Positions 53,786 to 59,515 of a stretch of 59,515 nt of DNA are shown here, one piece after another (positions within the stretch are counted from its first letter, which is position 1; each line of letters begins with the position of its first letter). This DNA comes from Bacillota bacterium (lineage in GTDB: Bacteria; Bacillota; Clostridia; Clostridiales; Clostridiaceae). Location: NCBI GenBank assembly GCA_030706015.1, contig JAUZPI010000020.1, forward strand, positions 1 to 59,515, read 5' to 3'. The position numbers were made by a program, and so were the translations under genes. Below the pieces are notes generated by a model that searched no databases, was not told the origin of the DNA, and saw nothing but the letters and a program-made list of their open reading frames with translations.

Positions 53786-54475
53786 CTATAACGTTATTTC
53801 TAACTTCTGTAACTTAAGTAAAGGCCTTATCTCTTTTACATTTACTGTTTCTGTTCTCAAATTCCCTCCGTTGCTGATAAGTAGTACTTTATTACTATCC
53901 AACTTTTTTATCTGTCTTATTGCTCGAATATTATTATATTCTACGAGACAAATAGAGTTATTTTCCACCTCATGAATCACATATCCAAAGGCTATATCTC
54001 CTCTGCATATTCTAAAGCTTGTCATATCATCTTGCTCTACGGTCAAAAAAGCAACCTTATCCTGTGAATGACCTTCGATTTTATTTGAAATAACAGGCAT
54101 TTGTTTTACTGCTATAGGTTTATTTAAATCGTACCTGTAAACAGGAACATTTTTTAGAATAGAACTTAATGCATTACTCCATACTTCGTTAACATCATTA
54201 TCCTTATTCTTACCTTTTTTATCAATCTTAATTTCTTTATTTACAACAGGTGGTTTATTGTTATCTTCGTCATCATGCATATTAATATCATTAATATCTT
54301 TTCCTAATACTTTAGCAATTCTATTCATAAGGTTTTCATTAATAACTCTTCTACCGGTTTCAACTTCTAGCACAAAACTTTCAGAAACTCCAAGTTTTTT
54401 CCCCAATTGCTTCTGATTCATACCACTTTCTAATCTTAATTGTTTGATTTTTTCTCCCACTCTACTCAAAATCAT
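53786..54475 (-). CDS. XRE-family regulator with S24-like C-terminal domain
   Basis: A 229-residue protein: XRE helix-turn-helix at about 5-62 (IKQLRLESGMNQKQLGKKLG, VSESFVLEVETGRR), a Lys/Asp-rich linker (66-95), and a C-terminal beta domain that resembles the LexA/S24 peptidase fold (RICRGDIAFGYVIHEVEN, NKVLLISNGG). I see no convincing catalytic Ser-Lys pair, so cleavage is doubtful. It lies 69 bp upstream of the H-NOX receptor on the same strand and could control it; that is inference. Confidence 0.8.
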   Translation of the reverse strand: MILSRVGEKIKQLRLESGMNQKQLGKKLGVSESFVLEVETGRRVINENLMNRIAKVLGKDINDINMHDDEDNNKPPVVNKEIKIDKKGKNKDNDVNEVWSNALSSILKNVPVYRYDLNKPIAVKQMPVISNKIEGHSQDKVAFLTVEQDDMTSFRICRGDIAFGYVIHEVENNSICLVEYNNIRAIRQIKKLDSNKVLLISNGGNLRTETVNVKEIRPLLKLQKLEITL

Positions 54476-54602
54476 CAGCCCTTTTCCATTAGTAATTATT
54501 ATGTTACATATATATTATAATATTTCTTTAGTTTTTTCTACAAAATTAATCTTTTCCAATTTATAAAAACACATGTTTTTCAAGAAACTTATATTATTAC
54601 TT

Positions 54603-54983
54603 CTAACGCTTGTTATGTTGCTTTTTAAACCATTCTCTTTCTTCTATAAGGTGAGTTAATAATTCTCTGAATGTCCAATTTACGGATGTAGGTGTTACAA
54701 CCGCCATTATTGGGTTTATCGTCAACCTGCTTCTTATTATTTTAATAGCTCTGTCCAATTCATCATCTTCTAGATTATTAAAAAGTATAACTTTTTCATC
54801 TGAAATATCTTCACTAGCTGTTAAAAAGGTTAATCCCTTTATTATATCCCCCAACACCATATTCGCCATATCTTTCCCTATACGTCTACAAGTGGGAAGT
54901 GTATTTTCATCTAAAAGTTCTTCAAATTCTTTACCTTCTTCTTGAGTAAAACCAAAGATTAATATACTTTTATTATTATTCAA
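54603..54983 (-). CDS. DUF3783-family protein
   Basis: A 126-residue soluble protein with an N-terminal ILIFGFTQEEGKEFEELL stretch and a C-terminal TPTSVNWTFRELLTHLIEER block typical of DUF3783 proteins of clostridia. Function unknown. The start is TTG behind AAGGAGAA. The 127-bp gap to the XRE gene shows no terminator. Confidence 0.75.
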   Translation of the reverse strand: MNNNKSILIFGFTQEEGKEFEELLDENTLPTCRRIGKDMANMVLGDIIKGLTFLTASEDISDEKVILFNNLEDDELDRAIKIIRSRLTINPIMAVVTPTSVNWTFRELLTHLIEEREWFKKQHNKR

Positions 54984-55052
54984 TATAAATATTCTCCTTC
55001 CCTAACACTTTACTGTTTTTTACACAAACCTACATGACCCCTCTTAATAATT

Positions 55053-55078
55053 ATAGTCACCATAATACAGGTGACTAT
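55053..55078 (-). terminator. Probable terminator after the cyclophilin gene
   Basis: A 9-bp perfect stem ATAGTCACC/GGTGACTAT with an 8-nt loop, followed on the minus strand by AATTATTAAG. The U-run is short. Confidence 0.6.
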
Positions 55079-55093
55079 TAATTGTTTAAAATA

Positions 55094-55612
55094 TTACATT
55101 TTCTCAGGTTCTTTATAATCCTCGCCGAAGGTTTCTACCGTTACTTCTTCTATAACTTGATCTTCATATGGTCTGTCAGAATAGTCCCTTTTTACATTTG
55201 CAATTTTTTGGGCAACATCATTACCCTCTATAAGTTTTCCAAAGGCAGCATATTGACCATCCAAGTGTGGGGAATTCTCTACCATTATGAAAAATTGACT
55301 TCCAGCTGAATTTGGATCCATTGTTCTTGCCATTGATAAAACACCTTCAGTATGTTTTAAATCATTTTTGAATCCATTTACTGAAAACTCTCCTCTTATT
55401 GAATATCCTGGACCTCCAGCACCAGTACCTTGAGGATCTCCCCCTTGAATCATAAATCCAGGGATAACCCTGTGGAAAATCACACCATTATAAAATCCTT
55501 TACTTACAAGACTTACAAAATTATTAACTGTATTTGGGGCTATATCAGGATAAAGCTCTGCTTTCATTACTCCTCCATCTTTCATTTTAAACGTAACAAT
55601 AGGCTGCTTCAT
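55094..55612 (-). CDS. ppiB: Cyclophilin-type peptidyl-prolyl cis-trans isomerase
   Basis: A 172-residue cytoplasmic cyclophilin (no signal peptide). The catalytic Arg is in FHRVIPGFMIQGGDP, and the QGTGAGGPGY, SMARTMDPNSAGSQFFI and HLDGQYAAFGK motifs are all present. It speeds proline isomerisation in protein folding. The ATG at 55612 is taken because AAAGGAGAT lies at the right distance; a longer reading from 55630 has no site. Confidence 0.95.
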   Translation of the reverse strand: MKQPIVTFKMKDGGVMKAELYPDIAPNTVNNFVSLVSKGFYNGVIFHRVIPGFMIQGGDPQGTGAGGPGYSIRGEFSVNGFKNDLKHTEGVLSMARTMDPNSAGSQFFIMVENSPHLDGQYAAFGKLIEGNDVAQKIANVKRDYSDRPYEDQVIEEVTVETFGEDYKEPEKM

Positions 55613-55761
55613 TATTGTATCTCCTTTCAATAATTCAAAAATATCATTTGTACAACATAAAGTAAAATACTTTCTCTTAAGTTATATCTACACTAGAATT
55701 ATATCACATTTTATATTATTTACTATTTTCCGTAATTAAAACATTTCTTGAAAATTATTAT

Positions 55762-56250
55762 TTACCCATCTATTTTTTCTTCTATCCAACTTATATCTAC
55801 ATCAAGTGAAAATAAAGGTTTATCTGATTTTATATATAAGCAGCCTGCTGGAAGTAGTATATACCAGCGCTTACTTGAAATTTCCAATTCCTTGCTGCCC
55901 TCAGCAATTACATTTTCAACTTCAAGTAATCGCTCTTGTTTCCCCTCATTTTGATTAAACTCAATGTTAAACTTTTGTGCTTCTACTTTTAACCCCTCAT
56001 TTGCCACCTTATCTTCCTGCTTATGTTTACAGCAAACCTCTTCTTCGCCCACCATTATCCAAAGTTTATTTCCATCTCTAACTCCATTAAGCTTTATATT
56101 GTTTACCATATATATACAATTACTATCCATGGGATTTTCTATTAGTATACAATTGAACCCCTGATGTTCATTTAATTTTACTTTACATGCTCTTTTTTCC
56201 CCATATTCCTTGTCCAATTCATTAGGCTTATCCATAGTAAAAACTTTCAT
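55762..56250 (-). CDS. Hypothetical protein
   Basis: A 162-residue, mostly hydrophilic protein with no signal peptide or membrane segment. Landmarks are an acidic, Glu-rich middle (about 75-120), a Cys pair at about 73-74 (EVCCKH) and a hydrophobic stretch WYILLPAGCLYI near 128-140. I recognise no family. The AAGGTGAT site 3 nt before ATG and codon use like its neighbours support a real gene. It lies between cyclophilin and a membrane protein gene on the same strand. Confidence 0.65.
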   Translation of the reverse strand: MKVFTMDKPNELDKEYGEKRACKVKLNEHQGFNCILIENPMDSNCIYMVNNIKLNGVRDGNKLWIMVGEEEVCCKHKQEDKVANEGLKVEAQKFNIEFNQNEGKQERLLEVENVIAEGSKELEISSKRWYILLPAGCLYIKSDKPLFSLDVDISWIEEKIDG

Positions 56251-56352
56251 TTTATCACCTTATTTCTATCGTTTTTAGACAAATGCCCCTACTAACAATT
56301 TATTCAAAGTAAAAGATTAGGTGATACCTTAAGCAATTATTGGGTAAACAGA

Positions 56353-56377
56353 AAACAGCAGGCTATCCCTGCTGTTT
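56353..56377 (-). terminator. Terminator after the CPBP-like membrane protein gene
   Basis: A perfect 10-bp stem AAACAGCAGG/CCTGCTGTTT with a 5-nt loop, followed on the minus strand by TCTGTTTACC; the U-run is weak. Confidence 0.7.
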
Positions 56378-56390
56378 CTAAAGTAAATGC

Positions 56391-57041
56391 CTAGCTATTT
56401 AATAATGCAGCTGGCCCTAGCCCCCACAAAATGATTGTAATAAGATTAAATACTATATGTTGACAGCTCCATATTGTAATGTCACTGGTCTTAATATAAA
56501 TTATAAATACGTTTATATAAATACTAATTTGAAAAATCCAAAAAAATGGTGAATATAATACGGCTGGCATAAGTGCACCTAATAAAATAATCTGCATAAA
56601 AACGCCATGAATGCATGCAGCTATTATTCCCACCAATTTAACTCTGCAACCTGCTAATTCACATATATTTATACCAATCAGCGGTTCCAAAATGCCACTA
56701 AAGACTACGTATAAAAACACAATCAAATTTAAGCTTTTTAAACTTAATGTATTTAAATTAATTGAATACAAAAGCAAATAAAGTAGTGTTAATGCTATAA
56801 GAATAGTTAATTCCTTTTTTATTTTTGAAAAATGTGCGTTAAAATAAGGTAATTTCTTATCTATAATAGTTTTAAGTAATACACCGCATATGCTCCAATA
56901 TATTAATGCCGAAATTATGGGCATATTAGTTATAGCAATGACACCTTTTGCTGTGAAAGGAAATAGTATTGCCATGAACCATCCTATGAACTGCTTTATC
57001 TTTTGGTTCTGTTTTATAGGGCTTTCCTCATAGTCTACCAT
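56391..57041 (-). CDS. Membrane protein, possibly a degenerate CPBP (CAAX-protease-like) protein
   Basis: A 216-residue protein with about six membrane segments. The C-terminal half has HGVF near 145 and CQHIVFNLI near 194-202, recalling motifs 2 and 3 of CPBP intramembrane proteases, but the first motif (EExxxR) is replaced by LEPLIG, so it is probably not an active protease of that family. The ATG has GAGGAGG 9 nt upstream. The family link is tentative. Confidence 0.55.
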   Translation of the reverse strand: MVDYEESPIKQNQKIKQFIGWFMAILFPFTAKGVIAITNMPIISALIYWSICGVLLKTIIDKKLPYFNAHFSKIKKELTILIALTLLYLLLYSINLNTLSLKSLNLIVFLYVVFSGILEPLIGINICELAGCRVKLVGIIAACIHGVFMQIILLGALMPAVLYSPFFWIFQISIYINVFIIYIKTSDITIWSCQHIVFNLITIILWGLGPAALLNS

Positions 57042-57085
57042 CCTTATTGTCCTCCTCTTTACTGTGTATATATCAAGTTTCCTGC

Positions 57086-57856
57086 CTATAGCCTTAAGAG
57101 TTTATTACTTAAATCGATAATTTTATAATCCTCTAAAGAATTAATTATTTCTATTGTACCCTTCTCGGTGCTATCGTTTATTAATCCAGCAGATAATAAC
57201 TGTCTATTCAATTGTTTTATTGTTCCCAGACTTCCTTCTATTATAGGCACACCATCAGCAATCTTTGAAATTTCCGTGCGTATAAAAGGATAATGTGTGC
57301 ATCCCAAAACAATTGCTGCTATCTTATCGCTAAGGAATTGTGAAAGCTTATCTGCCAAATAGTTATTAATTTCATCTCCTTCTAATTCTCCATTCTCTAT
57401 CAACTCAACCAACCCTGGACATGGAAGAGGTACTATTTGAGATCTTGCTCCATACTTTTTCATAAGGTTATTAAATTTACTCTCAGCCAAAGTCATAGGA
57501 GTAGCCATTATAATAATATTACCTTCTCTATTTAATTCAACTGCTGGTTTTAGCGCAGGTTCAATGCCTATTATAGGTACATCAGTATACGATTTTCTTA
57601 ACTCTGTTATAGCCGCACTAGTAGCAGTGTTACAAGCAACTACTACAGCTTTTGCTCCTTTAGCTAATAAAATATCTACGACACTAATGGTTAGCTTTTT
57701 AACCTCTTCAACTGACTTTGTTCCATAAGGAGCATTTTTCGAATCTCCATAATATATATAATTTTCATTAGGAAGTAGCTTAATCGCTTCTCTTAATACG
57801 CTTATACCACCTACCCCTGAATCCAAAAAACCAATAGGTCTGTGTTTTTTTTCCAC
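57086..57856 (-). CDS. murI: Glutamate racemase
   Basis: A 256-residue enzyme that makes D-glutamate for peptidoglycan. Both catalytic cysteines are in the usual motifs (VVACNTATSAA and VLGCTHYPF), with the N-terminal GFLDSGVGGISV and YYGDSKNAPYG loops. The GTG start is preceded by GAGGTGG. It is a single gene between the CPBP-like gene and the glnN promoter region. Confidence 0.96.
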   Translation of the reverse strand: MEKKHRPIGFLDSGVGGISVLREAIKLLPNENYIYYGDSKNAPYGTKSVEEVKKLTISVVDILLAKGAKAVVVACNTATSAAITELRKSYTDVPIIGIEPALKPAVELNREGNIIIMATPMTLAESKFNNLMKKYGARSQIVPLPCPGLVELIENGELEGDEINNYLADKLSQFLSDKIAAIVLGCTHYPFIRTEISKIADGVPIIEGSLGTIKQLNRQLLSAGLINDSTEKGTIEIINSLEDYKIIDLSNKLLRL

Positions 57857-58235
57857 TTTACCACCTCATTTAGTCTTTCACAATAAACACACTTTATATT
57901 ATAACTCATATGTCATAAAAATCTAGGGCTAGAATGATTTGCATCCCGTTTCAGAGCTCATGGTTACTACCAAAACAATCCACAATCATTTACGAATTTT
58001 GACCATAATACGAATAAATTTCACGTTGTCGTTTTAATTATTCATCCTTTTATACATTTCTTAGCAAGCGATAACCACAATTGGAACATATTGGAATGAT
58101 AAAGCTTATAATTTTCACTTTATATATTGACAATTTCATATTTTTATACTAGAATTTTTTATAATTATTAATATTTTAACTCGGTTTTTAAGAAAGTTTA
58201 ATCAACACATTATATATTTTAAGGGGGCTTTTTGA
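57857..58235 (+). promoter_or_regulatory. glnN promoter region
   Basis: A 379-bp gap. Plus strand sigma-A promoter: TTGACA (58127-58132), 17-bp spacer, TAGAAT (58150-58155). About 30 bp upstream is a direct repeat, TTGGAACATATTGGAAT (58081-58097), a possible regulator site. The 75-nt leader shows no terminator or known riboswitch. The part next to murI shows nothing definable. Confidence 0.7.
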
Positions 58236-59515
58236 ATGAGCAAATTAACTGAAATTTTTGGCTCAAATGTATTTAACGACGCTGTTATGAAAGAACGTCT
58301 GCCTAAGGCTACTTACAAGGCTTTAAGAAAGACAATCGAACAAGGAACTGCTCTACAACCAGATGTTGCAGACGTTGTAGCTGCAGCTATGAAAGATTGG
58401 GCTATTGAAAAAGGTGCTACTCACTTTACACATTGGTTCCAACCATTAACTGGTATCACTGCTGAAAAGCATGATTCTTTCATCAATCCAACATCAGATG
58501 GAAAAGTAATATTAGAATTCTCAGGAAAAGAATTAATCAAAGGAGAACCTGATGCATCTTCATTCCCTTCAGGTGGACTTAGAGCTACTTTCGAAGCTAG
58601 AGGATATACAGCATGGGATTGTACTTCACCTGCGTTCTTAAAAGATGGATCATTGTGTATACCAACTGCTTTCTGTTCTTACCATGGAGAAGCTCTTGAT
58701 AAGAAGACTCCATTATTACGTTCAATGGAAGCTTTATCAAAGCAAGCTTTACGTGTTTTAAAAGCTCTTGGTAACACTACTACTCAAAAGGTTATTACAA
58801 CAGTAGGACCAGAACAAGAATATTTCTTAGTGGATAAGAAAAAATATGATCAACGTAAAGATCTTATATTCACTGGAAGAACATTATTTGGAGCTAAACC
58901 TCCAAAGGGTCAAGAATTAGAAGATCATTATTTTGGTACAATAAAAGAAAGAATTTCTGCTTTCATGAAAGAATTAGACGAAGAACTTTGGAAGCTTGGA
59001 ATCTCCGCTAAGACTAAGCACAACGAAGTTGCTCCTGCTCAACATGAATTAGCACCTATATTCAGCACAACTAACATAGCAACTGACCACAATCAGCTTA
59101 CTATGGAAATAATGCAAAAAGTTGCATTAAGACATGATCTTGTTTGCTTACTTCATGAAAAGCCATTCGCTGGTGTAAATGGATCTGGTAAACACAATAA
59201 CTGGTCAATGGGTACTGATGATGGAATGAACCTTCTTGAACCAGGTAATTCACCACATGATAACCAACAATTCTTAGTATTCCTTTCAGCTGTAATAAAA
59301 GCTGTTGATGAATATTCAGATTTATTAAGAATATCAGCTGCTAATGCTGGTAATGATCATCGTTTAGGTGCTAATGAAGCTCCTCCAGCGATTATATCAA
59401 TATTCTTAGGTGATCAATTAACTGATATATTAGAACAAATTGAAAACGGTGTTGCTACAAGCTCAAAATCTTATAGCGAATTAAGCATAGGAGTAAACAC
59501 TCTACCTGCACTTCC
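58236..59515 (+). CDS. glnN: Glutamine synthetase type III, 5' part (runs off the window)
   Basis: The first 426 codons are open with no stop to the window end; a complete GSIII has about 700 residues. The start (MSKLTEIFGSNVFNDAVMKE) and the blocks THWFQPLTGITAEKHDSF, FPSGGLRATFEARGYTAWD, TVGPEQEYFLVD, NEVAPAQHELAPIF and VNGSGKHNNWS are typical of the large type III enzymes. It makes glutamine from glutamate and ammonia with ATP. AAGGGGG lies 8 nt before the ATG. Codon use is strongly biased (GCT, ACT, CCA), as in a highly expressed gene. Confidence 0.95.
   Translation, partial: MSKLTEIFGSNVFNDAVMKERLPKATYKALRKTIEQGTALQPDVADVVAAAMKDWAIEKGATHFTHWFQPLTGITAEKHDSFINPTSDGKVILEFSGKELIKGEPDASSFPSGGLRATFEARGYTAWDCTSPAFLKDGSLCIPTAFCSYHGEALDKKTPLLRSMEALSKQALRVLKALGNTTTQKVITTVGPEQEYFLVDKKKYDQRKDLIFTGRTLFGAKPPKGQELEDHYFGTIKERISAFMKELDEELWKLGISAKTKHNEVAPAQHELAPIFSTTNIATDHNQLTMEIMQKVALRHDLVCLLHEKPFAGVNGSGKHNNWSMGTDDGMNLLEPGNSPHDNQQFLVFLSAVIKAVDEYSDLLRISAANAGNDHRLGANEAPPAIISIFLGDQLTDILEQIENGVATSSKSYSELSIGVNTLPAL

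Noticed and set aside
53786..54475. LexA-type SOS repressor
   Set aside because: The helix-turn-helix is XRE type and there is no visible Ala-Gly cleavage site or Ser-Lys dyad.

Overview
The window is a low-GC, gene-dense chromosomal segment of an anaerobic, spore-forming Firmicute, most likely a Clostridium. Evidence is the AT-rich sequence with strong GGAGG ribosome binding sites and TTG/GTG starts, the sporulation genes (spoVG, spoVT, spoVB, yabP, yabQ), a [FeFe]-hydrogenase-like protein, an H-NOX chemoreceptor of the clostridial type, and a type III glutamine synthetase. No insertion sequence, phage or CRISPR array was seen.

Left third (1-24.4 kb, mostly minus strand). A tandemly duplicated tRNA block (Leu-fMet-Met) lies next to a long cluster that, read right to left, follows the Bacillus subtilis order purR-spoVG-glmU-prs-...-pth-mfd-spoVT-spoVB-mazG-rqcP-yabP-yabQ-divIC-yabR. 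Clostridial variations are a prsA foldase gene between mfd and spoVT, an HU gene between mazG and rqcP, and no ctc or fin. Candidate promoters for sigma-H (spoVG), sigma-G (spoVT) and sigma-E (yabP) can be read directly. Between prs and pth sit a response regulator/histidine kinase/HtrA protease set (minus strand) and, divergent from it, a four-gene plus-strand island: PAS-PAS-PP2C phosphatase, RsbW-like ATPase, dCache chemoreceptor and STAS protein. Together these form a partner-switching module built around a chemoreceptor, with no sigma factor gene nearby.

Middle (24.7-41.5 kb). murC is followed by a heterodimeric multidrug-type ABC exporter. Its leader has a perfect-spacing sigma-A promoter, a 32-codon ORF with a strong ribosome binding site, two cross-complementary terminators and a second 9-codon ORF, consistent with ribosome-mediated attenuation. 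Then come a PilZ protein, tRNA-Pro, a hydrogenase-like Fe-S protein, a PAP2 phosphatase, a HAD hydrolase, a RodA-type glycosyltransferase, a frameshifted surface transglutaminase-like gene, an ABC-F ATPase, an RlmI-like methyltransferase and comB.

Right third (41.5-59.5 kb). A sensor kinase with a periplasmic-binding-protein-type sensor precedes a LacI regulator, a PucR/CdaR-type regulator and an MsmX-type sugar ATPase. Two radical SAM enzymes, a lipoprotein with a Gly/Gln linker, a YkvI-type membrane protein, an H-NOX chemoreceptor, an XRE/S24-like regulator, cyclophilin, murI and the 5' part of glnN complete the window. The most interesting points are the exporter leader, the chemoreceptor-linked partner switch, the H-NOX receptor with an intact O2-type distal pocket, and the decayed transglutaminase gene.
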